DNA of 64,000 nt from Bhargavaea sp. CC-171006. GTDB lineage: Bacteria > Bacillota > Bacilli > Bacillales_A > Planococcaceae. The notes below the pieces were generated by a model. It made no database searches. It worked only from the letters and a program-made list of their open reading frames with translations, and was not told the origin of the DNA. Position 1 is the stretch's first letter. Each line of letters opens with the position of its first letter. The stretch is from positions 1-64,000 of the forward strand of contig NZ_QUZH01000004.1 in the NCBI RefSeq assembly GCF_009761675.1. The letters run 5' to 3'. The translations under genes were made by a program, and so were the position numbers. Shown one piece after another: positions 50,821 through 58,719 of the stretch.

Positions 50821-51501
50821 TCAACTGAAAAAGACCGTACAAACAACTGTAATCAAAATCGCGGTCAGAATATAGGCAACCGTGCTGACCGAGCCTTCCC
50901 TGTCACTCGTCTCAAAAAGTTTCGCGGTGCCGAAGCCGTGTGACGCGATCCCGATACTGAGGCCCCGGGCGACCGGGTGACGGATGCCCAGCTTGTCGAG
51001 AATCGGGATGCCGAGAACTGCTCCTCCTATTCCGGCGATCATGACGTAGACGACGGTAAGCGAAGGGATGCCGCCGATCATTTCAGAAAGTTCAATGGCA
51101 ATCGGCGTCGTGGCATTTTTCGGAATGGTCGATGTGGACACGGATGCATCCGCCCCGAGCCACTTCGTCAGCAAAAAGCCGCTGAAGAGGCCGAAAAGCC
51201 CACCACCAAATACGCCGAGCAGAATTGGTCCAAAGTACTTTTTAACCATCGGCAGGTTAAAGTACAACGGATAGGCAAGAGCGACAACAGCGGGTCCAAG
51301 CAGCCAGTTCCACAGATTGGCCCCTTTCATAAAGGTTTCATACGGGATGTCCAGCAAAAGGAGGATCGTTCCAATCAGGAAAGTCGCAACAATCAGCGGT
51401 TGCAGCCAGGTCTTTTTGTACCGTTTGTAAAGATAAATGCCAATTGCATATGTACCCAGTGTCAGCAACACACCGAACAAGTAGGTAATGGCCGTGTTCA
51501 T
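50821..51501 (-). CDS. lrgB: LrgB/CidB family membrane protein
   Basis: A 226-residue protein with about seven transmembrane helices and the LrgB motifs GPAVVALAYPLYFN, PKNATTPIAIELSEMIGGIPSLT and SHGFGTAKLFETSDREG. With its LrgA-like partner it is thought to act in a holin/antiholin-like or metabolite-export system (pyruvate in B. subtilis PftAB). ATG at 51501 follows GGGGGAG and overlaps the lrgA stop by 4 nt. No lytSR-type regulator is adjacent. Confidence 0.9.
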   Translation of the reverse strand: MNTAITYLFGVLLTLGTYAIGIYLYKRYKKTWLQPLIVATFLIGTILLLLDIPYETFMKGANLWNWLLGPAVVALAYPLYFNLPMVKKYFGPILLGVFGGGLFGLFSGFLLTKWLGADASVSTSTIPKNATTPIAIELSEMIGGIPSLTVVYVMIAGIGGAVLGIPILDKLGIRHPVARGLSIGIASHGFGTAKLFETSDREGSVSTVAYILTAILITVVCTVFFS

Positions 51502-51854
51502 CTCGGCTCCCCCTTCCCAACCGACCGTTCGATCGCCCATGCAGTCAGAGCGATTGTCAGGAGCGTGCTCAAGAGCACCGTCACAAACGATACCGCATTC
51601 CATGTCCTGAACAGGTCAAGATAAAGAATGATGGCGACTGTCGTCGGGATGAAAAACAATGTGAAGTTCCGGATCAGGATGGATGCACCGTCGGCATGGG
51701 TATTCACCGCCAGGTTTTTGAACACGATAATGAACCCGAGCAGCAGGAGGAGCCCGATGATGCTGCCGGGGATCGGCAAACTGAGCCATGCCTTGACCTG
51801 CACACCGAAGTAATAAAACAGAAAAATCAGCGCGAGCTGAACGAATTTTTTCAT
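51498..51854 (-). CDS. lrgA: LrgA/CidA family holin-like protein
   Basis: A 118-residue protein with four transmembrane helices and the CidA/LrgA pattern WLSLPIPGSIIGLLLLLGFI followed by NFTLFFIPTTVAIILY. It is the partner of the LrgB protein encoded downstream in the same operon. The chosen ATG at 51854 is preceded by GGGGTGA; a GTG two codons upstream is possible. Confidence 0.88.
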   Translation of the reverse strand: MKKFVQLALIFLFYYFGVQVKAWLSLPIPGSIIGLLLLLGFIIVFKNLAVNTHADGASILIRNFTLFFIPTTVAIILYLDLFRTWNAVSFVTVLLSTLLTIALTAWAIERSVGKGEPR

Positions 51855-52017
51855 GGACACCGGTCACCCCGCCTCATTCGAAAGTCAATCACCTTCTTCC
51901 ATCTTACCCCTCCTCCCTGCACCGCTCAAGGTACCCCCCGATGAAATGGAACGAACCCTGCACGAAACAGCCGCTTTCCGGTACAATCGAGTCATCAGGG
52001 ATAAAGGGGGATCTATC

Positions 52018-52809
52018 ATGGATCTGAAACTGAAGGACAAACATGTACTGGTCATGGCTTCCAGCAAAGGACTTGGACGCGCCATCGCACTGGAATTCGC
52101 AAAAGAAGGAGCTTCCGTCTTCCTGACAAGCAGGAGTTCCGAATCACTTGACCAAACTGCAGGGGAAATAAAGCAGGAATCCGGAAATGGCAACATCCAT
52201 TACCATTCGTGCGACATGTCCCGTGAGGAGGATATTTCTGCGCTCTTCCGTAAAGTCCGTGAAGTTTTCGGCGGTGTTGATGTACTCGTCAACAACACCG
52301 GGGGGCCGAAAGCCGGAGGGTTTGCCGGTGTAGATGATGCAGACTGGGTCCGGGCATTCGAGCAGAACCTGCTGAGCTATACACGCACCATCCGCGAAGT
52401 TCTGCCGGGCATGCAGGAAAACAACTGGGGACGCATCATCAATATCTCTTCCTCCTCCACGAAAGAAGTCATCGACGGACTGATCCTTTCCAATACATTC
52501 CGTGCAGGCATGGTCGGCCTGACAAAATCTCTTGCCCGCGAATATGCAGCTTCAAATATTCTCGTCAATACAGTCGGACCCGGCAGAATCGAAACAGACA
52601 GGATCATCGAACTGGACACCGCACGGGCACAGACCATCGGGGTATCACAGGAAGAGGTCACCGAGAAAGCCAAACAGGGCATCCCGATCGGCCGTTACGG
52701 GCAGCCGGCAGAATTTGCCCGTTCCGTCGTTTTCCTCGCCTCAGGCGCCAATACCTATCTCACCGGCCAGTCCATCGTCATCGACGGCGGCATGCTGAAG
52801 GCACTGTAA
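52018..52809 (+). CDS. Short-chain dehydrogenase-like protein lacking the catalytic Tyr and Lys
   Basis: A 263-residue Rossmann protein with SDR features: MASSKGLGRAIA (13-24) in the cofactor site, DVLVNNTGGPKAG (88-100), INISSSS (141-147), GLTKSLAREYA and a C-terminal GQSIVIDGGM. The YxxxK motif is replaced by S158-N-T-F-R162, and the usual TGxxxGIG glycine motif is altered. It fits the atypical BKR-like SDR group with an imperfect catalytic tetrad. Full length and well preserved, so not a decayed gene. Good AAAGGGGG site at ATG 52018. Confidence 0.85.
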   Translation: MDLKLKDKHVLVMASSKGLGRAIALEFAKEGASVFLTSRSSESLDQTAGEIKQESGNGNIHYHSCDMSREEDISALFRKVREVFGGVDVLVNNTGGPKAGGFAGVDDADWVRAFEQNLLSYTRTIREVLPGMQENNWGRIINISSSSTKEVIDGLILSNTFRAGMVGLTKSLAREYAASNILVNTVGPGRIETDRIIELDTARAQTIGVSQEEVTEKAKQGIPIGRYGQPAEFARSVVFLASGANTYLTGQSIVIDGGMLKAL

Positions 52810-52824
52810 TTGAATCTGATCGAT

Positions 52825-52857
52825 AACACGGCAAGGAATCCTCTTCCCTGCCGTGTT
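52825..52857 (+). terminator. Possible terminator after the SDR gene
   Basis: AACACGGCA and TGCCGTGTT pair with an inner AGG/CCC extension; the T tract is poor (CTGATTTAG). Confidence 0.5.
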
Positions 52858-52986
52858 CTGATTTAGGACAGCTTGCCGATATGCAAAATATTTGTTATGC
52901 TAGACCAGTTGCAGATTGTGAAATCCATCACATGGGAGAGTGGTCTTAACCAAATTCATAACTCAAATAGAATAAGGAGTGATTCA

Positions 52987-54390
52987 ATGACTTCAGTGTC
53001 CGTAGACAAGCAGACAACGGCACAAGAAGCACATACTGACGACTATTCATTGGACCGCGTCCCCCGTTCCGAACGGAAAATGGGATGGCTGAGCATCACG
53101 AATATCACATTCGGAATCGCCACTGCGATCTTCTACTTCCAAATGGGCAGTGTCATGGCTCTGCAGTTCGGCGCCATCAACGCCCTGATCTCCTCAGCTT
53201 ACGCGATTATCGTCGCCGGCATCCTCGGTTCGTTTATCGCCTATTTCTCCGCGAAATCCGGCATGAACGTCAACCTGATGTCAAGGGGCGGCGGATTCGG
53301 ATATATCGGCGCCTCGCTCACGTCCCTGATCTACGCATCAAACTTTATCCTCTATGTTGCGTTTGAAGGACTGATCCTGGTCGCCGCCGTCCACACTTTC
53401 TTCCCTTCCATCCCCGAATGGATGCTCATCGTTGTCTTCGGATCCATTGTCATCCCGCTGAACTGGTTCGGCATCAAGCAGTTGGACAAGCTGCAGAAAT
53501 GGTCGCTTCCGATCTTCTTCATCTTCCTGATCGCGGCGATCGTCTTCTCCTTTCTCACTCCGTCCGTTTATGAAGGCTCGTTCTGGACCTTCATGCCGGA
53601 AGGTGTCGAGGTCGGAGGTACAGCACTTCTGGCTTGTATCGGGATGCACCACGGCATCATGGGGCTCACCGCCCTGCTTGCATCCGACTACTCCCGGTTC
53701 CTTAAGCCTGAGGATATCAAAAAGGGATCCGTCATCATTGGATTTGTCCCTCAGATTTTCTGCTTCGGCGTTATGGGAGGTCTCGGAATCTGGTTTGGCG
53801 TCCGTCTCGGCGAAGCCAATCCGGGCGTCTACATTGTAACCCTCCTGGGACTTGGCGGCGCACTGTTTACGCTGCTGACACAGCTCCGCATCAACGTAAC
53901 CAACATCTACAGCGCCTCGCTGTCCCTCTCGAACTTCTTTGAAAACATGTTCCGCTTCACGCCGGGCCGCCGCTTCTGGGTGGTCGTAGCGGGCGTTATC
54001 GGGATCATGCTGATGCTCGGCGGCATTGTTGACCACCTGGGCGCTGTCATGACATTCCAGGGCGTCTTCCTGCTCGCATGGGCCGCGGTGCTTGTCGCCG
54101 ATGCGCTCATCGTGAAGAAGATGCTGAAAATCGGGCCGCTCTACTACGAGGCCCGTCAGCAATACCTGTATAAGTGGAACCCGGTCGGAACAGTTGCACT
54201 CATCGTAGCGAGTGTTCTCGGCACCATTGCCGCGCTTGGCTTCATGGGTGAATTCCTCGCAAGCACAGCGGCATTTTTCGCGGCAATCCTTGCCGCCATC
54301 CTGACCGTTGTCCTGGCGATCGCGACCAAGGGCCGCTATTACATGAGAAAACAGCCGGAGGAAGTTCCAGAGGAAGATTTTATTGCCTGA
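52987..54390 (+). CDS. NCS1-type nucleobase/cytosine permease family protein
   Basis: A 467-residue, twelve-helix transporter. The pattern DDYSLDRVPRSERKMGWLSIT, MNVNLMSRGGGFGYIGASLTSLIYASNF and SDYSRFLKPED matches NCS1 permeases (CodB/cytosine permease group), which import nucleobases or related cations with protons. The substrate cannot be told from sequence. ATG at 52987 follows AAGGAGTG; upstream codons from 52873 overlap the untranslated leader. Followed by a strong terminator. Confidence 0.88.
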   Translation: MTSVSVDKQTTAQEAHTDDYSLDRVPRSERKMGWLSITNITFGIATAIFYFQMGSVMALQFGAINALISSAYAIIVAGILGSFIAYFSAKSGMNVNLMSRGGGFGYIGASLTSLIYASNFILYVAFEGLILVAAVHTFFPSIPEWMLIVVFGSIVIPLNWFGIKQLDKLQKWSLPIFFIFLIAAIVFSFLTPSVYEGSFWTFMPEGVEVGGTALLACIGMHHGIMGLTALLASDYSRFLKPEDIKKGSVIIGFVPQIFCFGVMGGLGIWFGVRLGEANPGVYIVTLLGLGGALFTLLTQLRINVTNIYSASLSLSNFFENMFRFTPGRRFWVVVAGVIGIMLMLGGIVDHLGAVMTFQGVFLLAWAAVLVADALIVKKMLKIGPLYYEARQQYLYKWNPVGTVALIVASVLGTIAALGFMGEFLASTAAFFAAILAAILTVVLAIATKGRYYMRKQPEEVPEEDFIA

Positions 54391-54434
54391 CCTTTCGGCC
54401 CTGTCCCACTGCTCCCGGATTCACAATTGCATAG

Positions 54435-54476
54435 AAAAAACCGCTTCCGACGGAAATCCGTCCGGAGCGGTTTTTT
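54435..54476. terminator. Bidirectional terminator
   Basis: AAAAAACCGCT and AGCGGTTTTTT form the outer stem with an inner CGACGG/CCGTCCG stem, between the convergent permease and acetate-permease genes. Confidence 0.85.
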
Positions 54477-54484
54477 GTTCGTTT

Positions 54485-56014
54485 TTATTCGCGGTATCCG
54501 GTGTTCGCACGTACCGATACCTCTGCAAAGCGCCGGGCGTCCGACTCTTTCGAGAGAATCGTGCCGAGCCAGCCGCCGAGGAATCCGAGCGGCACGGATA
54601 CGATCGCCGGGTTCGTTAGAGGGAAAAGCGGTTCTCCAACAAACATTGCGGCACCGGCTTCCGGTGACAAAACGTTCGGGCTCACGGCCACGAGGACGAG
54701 TGCCGAAATGAGTCCGAACAGCATTGCGGTCAGGGCGCCGGTCGTGTTGAACCGTTTCCAGTAGATTGTGTACAGGATGACAGGCAAGTTCGCACTTGCC
54801 GCCACACAGAAAGCAAGCGAGACCAGGAAGGCCACGTTCAGCGACTGCGCTCCGAGCGCAAGGAGAATCGAGAAGACCGACACCCATAGGGATGCCTGGC
54901 GTGCAGCCTTCATCTCCTGTTGCTGTGTGGCTTGTCCCTTCTTGATGATCTGGCCGTAGATGTCATGCGCGAATGCCGACGCACCCGTCAGAACGAGGCC
55001 TGCGACTACCGCTAGGATCGTAGCGAAGGCCACCGCTGAGACAAACGACATGAGCAAGTCGCCGCCGAGCGCTTCCGCAAGCAGCGGAGCGGCCATGTTA
55101 CCGGCCGGGTTCGCAGCCACAATTGCCTCATGTCCCACAAATGCCGCCGCGCCGAAGCCGAGGAAGATGGTCAGGATATAGAAGATCCCGACAATCCAAG
55201 TTGCCGTGACTACGGAGCTCCGTGCCGTCTTGGCATCCTTGACTGTGAAGAAGCGCATCAGAATATGCGGCAGCCCGGCTGTACCGAGGACAAGCGCCAG
55301 CATGAGAGAAATCGTATCAAGCGGGACCGTATACTTGAGTCCCGGCTGCAGGAACGCCTCTCCGTGGGCGGTCGCCGTCTTGACCTCGCTGAACATCGTC
55401 ATGATGCTGAAGTCGAAGCGGGCAAAGACCAGGACCGCGATGACGACTGTACCGAGCATAAGCAGGACCGCCTTGACGATCTGAACCCAGCTCGTTGCCG
55501 TCATTCCGCCGAACAGGACATAGATCGTCATCATGACGCCGACGATAAGTACCGCGATCCAATAAGGAATTCCGAACAGAAGCTGGATCAGTGCGCCGGC
55601 ACCCACAAGTTGCGCAATCATATAGAAAATGACGATGGTGATCGTGCTGAACGCTGCTGCCGCACGAACCTTTTTCGCATCAAATCGTGAATTGATCATA
55701 TCCGCAAGCGTATATTTGCCGAGGTTCCGAAGCGGTTCCGCAACCAGGAACATCACAACCAAATACGCAATCAGGAAGCCGATGGAATAAAAGAATCCGT
55801 CAAACCCGAAAAGTGCGATCATCCCGGCGATTCCGAGGAATGATGCGGCGGACAAGTAGTCCCCCGCGATGGCAAGGCCGTTTTGCCAGCCGGTGAGTCC
55901 CCCGCCGGCCGTGTAGAACTCACCCGCGGTGGTCGTGCGCTTGGCCGCCCACCACGTGATGAACAGTGTAAGAAGTACAATAGATAAAAACAGGACTATG
56001 ACTGTTGTGCTCAA
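54485..56014 (-). CDS. actP: Cation/acetate symporter (ActP-like, SSS family)
   Basis: A 509-residue sodium:solute symporter with thirteen helices. Landmarks are AGEFYTAGGGLTGWQNGLAIAGDYLSAASFLGIAGMIAL near 30-68, GAGALIQLLFGIPYWIAV, GTAGLPHILMRFFTVKDAKTAR and SFVSAVAFATILAVVAGLVLTGASAFAHDIY. This matches the ActP acetate permease group and the Bacillus YwcA group. It starts with TTG behind GGGGGGATAAG, 2 nt after the DUF485 gene, with which ActP genes are usually paired. Confidence 0.9.
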   Translation of the reverse strand: MSTTVIVLFLSIVLLTLFITWWAAKRTTTAGEFYTAGGGLTGWQNGLAIAGDYLSAASFLGIAGMIALFGFDGFFYSIGFLIAYLVVMFLVAEPLRNLGKYTLADMINSRFDAKKVRAAAAFSTITIVIFYMIAQLVGAGALIQLLFGIPYWIAVLIVGVMMTIYVLFGGMTATSWVQIVKAVLLMLGTVVIAVLVFARFDFSIMTMFSEVKTATAHGEAFLQPGLKYTVPLDTISLMLALVLGTAGLPHILMRFFTVKDAKTARSSVVTATWIVGIFYILTIFLGFGAAAFVGHEAIVAANPAGNMAAPLLAEALGGDLLMSFVSAVAFATILAVVAGLVLTGASAFAHDIYGQIIKKGQATQQQEMKAARQASLWVSVFSILLALGAQSLNVAFLVSLAFCVAASANLPVILYTIYWKRFNTTGALTAMLFGLISALVLVAVSPNVLSPEAGAAMFVGEPLFPLTNPAIVSVPLGFLGGWLGTILSKESDARRFAEVSVRANTGYRE

Positions 56015-56016
56015 GC

Positions 56017-56394
56017 TTATCCCCCCTTGATCTCTGTCTCGACAATCTCATCTGCATCCTTGTCGAACTTCTGGAACTTCCTGACGTACACCGTGCAGAG
56101 GACCCATGTCATGATGAACTGGGCGGACGCATAAATCCAAGCCCAGGATATATCACCGATCGCCGGTCTCTCCAGGACATTGGTATACGATGTCAGGATC
56201 GGTAAGGTGAAATAGAACACCAGGAAGAAAATCGTCAGCGGTAAGATGAACTTCTTCTTCTTCTCCAATAGCGTTCTAAAGCGGCTGCTATCCGCGACCC
56301 GAGCAAAGTCAATTTCCGCCTTTCGGCCCGGCGTTTTCCGCTGCTTCGCTTTCGAAGTTGTACGCTCTTCTGTGTAAACGCTTCCAGCCTTCAT
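56017..56394 (-). CDS. DUF485 family membrane protein
   Basis: A 125-residue protein with a basic N-terminus and two transmembrane helices (KFILPLTIFFLVFYFTLPIL and WAWIYASAQFIMTWVLCTVYV), followed by the charged YVRKFQKFDKDADEIV tail. It is the usual small partner of ActP-type symporters (YjcH). ATG at 56394 follows GGGGG. A perfect cre site covers codons 3-8, so catabolite repression of the pair is likely. Confidence 0.88.
   Translation of the reverse strand: MKAGSVYTEERTTSKAKQRKTPGRKAEIDFARVADSSRFRTLLEKKKKFILPLTIFFLVFYFTLPILTSYTNVLERPAIGDISWAWIYASAQFIMTWVLCTVYVRKFQKFDKDADEIVETEIKGG
56373..56386 (+). promoter_or_regulatory. cre site (CcpA) inside the DUF485 gene
   Basis: TGTAAACGCTTCCA matches TGWAARCGYTWNCW at all 14 positions. 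It lies about 45 nt downstream of the predicted transcription start, where bound CcpA would act as a roadblock. Confidence 0.75.
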
Positions 56395-56436
56395 TGAAAG
56401 ATTACCCCCTTCGCTATTACACGAAATAATAGGTCT

Positions 56437-56465
56437 ATTGTAGAATAGGGTAAGTAAATATTCAA
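56437..56465 (-). promoter_or_regulatory. SigA promoter of the DUF485-actP operon
   Basis: On the minus strand TTGAAT, a 17-nt spacer and TACAAT lie about 43 nt before the DUF485 start codon. Confidence 0.7.
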
Positions 56466-56698
56466 AAGGTTTTTTAGATTCTGTTAAAAATGGTATTTTA
56501 GTCTTAACGGTTTTGATCAGCACCAATCTATAAAGGCCCGTTTGATTTCCGTTACAAATTTAGAAGCAATGTTTTGCAGAAGGTTTGATGAGTAGATTAG
56601 AAAATACCCCCTGTTTCTCTGTTTGTTTAAATATATAAAGACAAGGCAATATTGAATAAAAGACTTATATAAAAACTGAATCTGAGAGGAGCCCAATC
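56466..56698. other. Intergenic stretch between divergent genes
   Basis: AT-rich DNA upstream of the acetate-permease promoter and the DUF3243 gene. No ORF or structured RNA was recognised. Confidence 0.5.
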
Positions 56699-57004
56699 GT
56701 GGACCAATTCAATGATAAGATCGAAAATCAGATGCACGACTACGACAGCGAGGAAAAAGACCAGATCCTGGAGAACTTTAACCATTTCAAACAATTTCTC
56801 TCCCATAAAGTGGATCAAGGCGAAAAGATGGGACTGAGCGAGGAACAACTTGCAAATACGGCGGAAATGGTCGCCAATTACCTGATGAAACATGAAGAGC
56901 CCCGGAATCGGGAAGAACACCTGCTGCACCAGCTTTGGCAGGTAGCCGATAAGGAACAGCAGCATACACTCGCTCATCTGCTGATTCGCCTCGTTCAACA
57001 ATAA
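56699..57004 (+). CDS. DUF3243 family protein (YmfJ-like)
   Basis: A 101-residue soluble, acidic, helical protein (VDQGEKMGLSEEQLANTAEMVANYLMKHEEPRNREEHLLHQLWQVADKEQQHTLAHLLIRLV) matching DUF3243, represented by B. subtilis YmfJ; function unknown. The start is GTG at 56699 behind GAGAGGAG. Single gene followed by a bidirectional terminator. Confidence 0.8.
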   Translation: MDQFNDKIENQMHDYDSEEKDQILENFNHFKQFLSHKVDQGEKMGLSEEQLANTAEMVANYLMKHEEPRNREEHLLHQLWQVADKEQQHTLAHLLIRLVQQ

Positions 57005-57055
57005 CCATCGTGTCGCCCGTTACAGACTGCTCCCTGTCTGCAAGGCGGATTATCG

Positions 57056-57095
57056 AAAAAAGCAGCATTCCCCGCAGATAGGAATGCCGCTTTTT
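57056..57095. terminator. Bidirectional terminator
   Basis: AAAAAAGCAGCATTCC and GGAATGCCGCTTTTT pair with one mismatch, between the convergent DUF3243 and DinB-like genes. Confidence 0.8.
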
Positions 57096-57096
57096 G

Positions 57097-57564
57097 TTAT
57101 TGAAATAATTGAATTCCCGGGTCTTTCCCCATCCGGACCAGCATCGAATGAAGCTGTGCCCGGTGGTGTGCCATATGGGTGAGGATCTGGACGAGCCAGC
57201 CCAATCGGGTATCCGCCGTTCCCCACCAGGATGTGGTGGTCTCATTCAACTCCGCTTCGCTATACCCGCCGTACCGTTTTTTGAGACCTTCCAGGTTGTA
57301 GCGGAGAGCAACGCGGATTTCTTCCGGGGAGTTTAATTCCGCCGACCGATAGTAGACAGCCATCTCCATTTCGGTCGCTTCATCGGATATACGGGCGTCC
57401 GCTTCGCAGATCAGAGCGATATGCGAGAGCAGTTCACCGAGCGACCGCTTTTCCGGGTCCGGACGGTAACCGAAGTCTTCCCCGGCCAGGTTGGAGGTCA
57501 TCTGCATGACCGTACCTGAAAGCCACTCGAGATGCTGAAAAATACGGCTGCAGACTTCATTCAT
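57097..57564 (-). CDS. DinB-fold protein
   Basis: A 155-residue four-helix-bundle protein of the DinB/YfiT type. Candidate metal ligands are the His in LGELLSHIALICEAD (about 48) and the pair in LTHMAHHRAQLHSML (about 132-136). DinB-like proteins are metal-dependent thiol transferases or stress proteins; the substrate is unknown. It overlaps the pcp gene upstream by 8 nt, suggesting co-translation. Confidence 0.8.
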   Translation of the reverse strand: MNEVCSRIFQHLEWLSGTVMQMTSNLAGEDFGYRPDPEKRSLGELLSHIALICEADARISDEATEMEMAVYYRSAELNSPEEIRVALRYNLEGLKKRYGGYSEAELNETTTSWWGTADTRLGWLVQILTHMAHHRAQLHSMLVRMGKDPGIQLFQ

Positions 57565-58177
57565 TCATAGGTTTACCTGCAATGGTCTCCAAGCAGATCC
57601 TGACTCCCCGGAGCAGGTCCTCATGGCTCCAGCTTGGAATTTTCCCATGACGGATTCCCAGCTCGTGCGAAGCAGGAATATGGATAAAGCCGGATTTCAT
57701 CTCCGGATTCTCCGTCTTGGCGTAGTGAAGGCCGGCGTACATCACGTTGTTGCACAGATAGGCGCCGGCTGTGTTGGAGATTTCAGCCGGGAGTCCGGCT
57801 TCAAGCAATGCATTGACCATCCCGCGGACAGGAAGCGTTGAGAAGTAGGCGTCTGCCGCCTCTTCTTCGATCGGCTCGTCTACCGGAGTATGACCCTCAT
57901 TGTCTGCCGCTCCATCTTTTACGTTCACCGCAATCCGTTCAGGTGTGATTTTGTACCGTCCGGCGGCCAGACCAAGGGAAACCGTGACATCCGGTTCCAC
58001 TTCACGGATCAGCCCGATCAGCCTGGCGGATGCCTTGCTGAAGTCGACAGGCAAGATCCGGGTGCAAATCTGATAGTCTCCGATGACAGCTCTGTCAAGC
58101 TCTTCCGCAATCCGCATCGTCGGATTCACGGGATAGTCAAGGAACGGTTCAAAGCCCGTGAGTAAAATGGTTTTCAT
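57557..58177 (-). CDS. pcp: Pyrrolidone-carboxylate peptidase
   Basis: A 206-residue cysteine peptidase (family C15) removing N-terminal pyroglutamate from peptides. The catalytic triad is readable as E80 (ITPERIAVN), C142 (NTAGAYLCNNVMY) and H166 (GFIHIPA). ATG at 58177 follows AAGGAAGTG; a GTG three codons earlier is also open. It lies between a thioesterase gene and the DinB-like gene in one minus-strand unit. Confidence 0.93.
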   Translation of the reverse strand: MKTILLTGFEPFLDYPVNPTMRIAEELDRAVIGDYQICTRILPVDFSKASARLIGLIREVEPDVTVSLGLAAGRYKITPERIAVNVKDGAADNEGHTPVDEPIEEEAADAYFSTLPVRGMVNALLEAGLPAEISNTAGAYLCNNVMYAGLHYAKTENPEMKSGFIHIPASHELGIRHGKIPSWSHEDLLRGVRICLETIAGKPMNE

Positions 58178-58182
58178 ACCTA

Positions 58183-58593
58183 TCACTTCCTTGTCGTTGA
58201 TACTTTGAATGTAGCAGTGGCATAGCCGATCAGTTCCCCTGCCTGGTTATGCAGTTTCCCTTCCATCAGGACGGTACTCCGGTTTTGATTGATCAATGCC
58301 GCATGGGCAGTCATGGCTTCCCCGATCAGCGGTTTGAGGAACTGTGTCTGCATCTGGATTGTGACGGGTGCCTCAAAACCCAGCTGGCGGATTTTCAGAC
58401 CCATCATCGTATCGAGGATGCTCATATAAACGCCTCCGTGCACCGTGCTCTGGACATTGTCCAGTTCCTTTTTATAAGGGAGGTACAGTTCGACATCCTC
58501 CTCATCCAGCCTGGTGATTTGTAGTCCGAGATACCGGAAAAACTCGCTTGTTTCAAAATCCGCGCGGATGCGGTCTAAGTCGGTTGCAATCAT
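58183..58593 (-). CDS. PaaI-type hotdog thioesterase
   Basis: A 136-residue hotdog-fold protein with STVHGGVYMSILDTMMGLKIRQLG near 49-72, the HGG motif of PaaI-like acyl-CoA thioesterases, and a catalytic Asp in the following helix. It would hydrolyse an acyl-CoA; which one is unknown. ATG at 58593 follows AAAGGGG. First of three co-oriented small genes. Confidence 0.85.
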   Translation of the reverse strand: MIATDLDRIRADFETSEFFRYLGLQITRLDEEDVELYLPYKKELDNVQSTVHGGVYMSILDTMMGLKIRQLGFEAPVTIQMQTQFLKPLIGEAMTAHAALINQNRSTVLMEGKLHNQAGELIGYATATFKVSTTRK

Positions 58594-58673
58594 GTTGTCT
58601 TACCCCTTTGTCTGATGAATGGAATAGTTTCAGTATACCACTTCATTCCTGCTAAGGTTTGGGGGCCTCATAC

Positions 58674-58706
58674 AAAAAACGGAGACCGCTCCGTGGAGGG
58701 TCTCCG
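58674..58706 (-). terminator. Terminator after mccB
   Basis: CGGAGACC and GGTCTCCG pair around an 11-nt loop; the A run at 58674-58679 on the plus strand gives a T tract on the minus strand. Confidence 0.8.
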
Positions 58707-58719
58707 CTGTTTCGTTGAC

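Noticed and set aside
53338-54162. Long minus-strand acidic ORF inside the NCS1 permease gene
   Set aside because: Its low-complexity D/E/Q-rich composition is typical of reverse reading through membrane-protein codons.
55130-55690. Plus-strand ORF inside actP
   Set aside because: Antisense shadow of the symporter gene.
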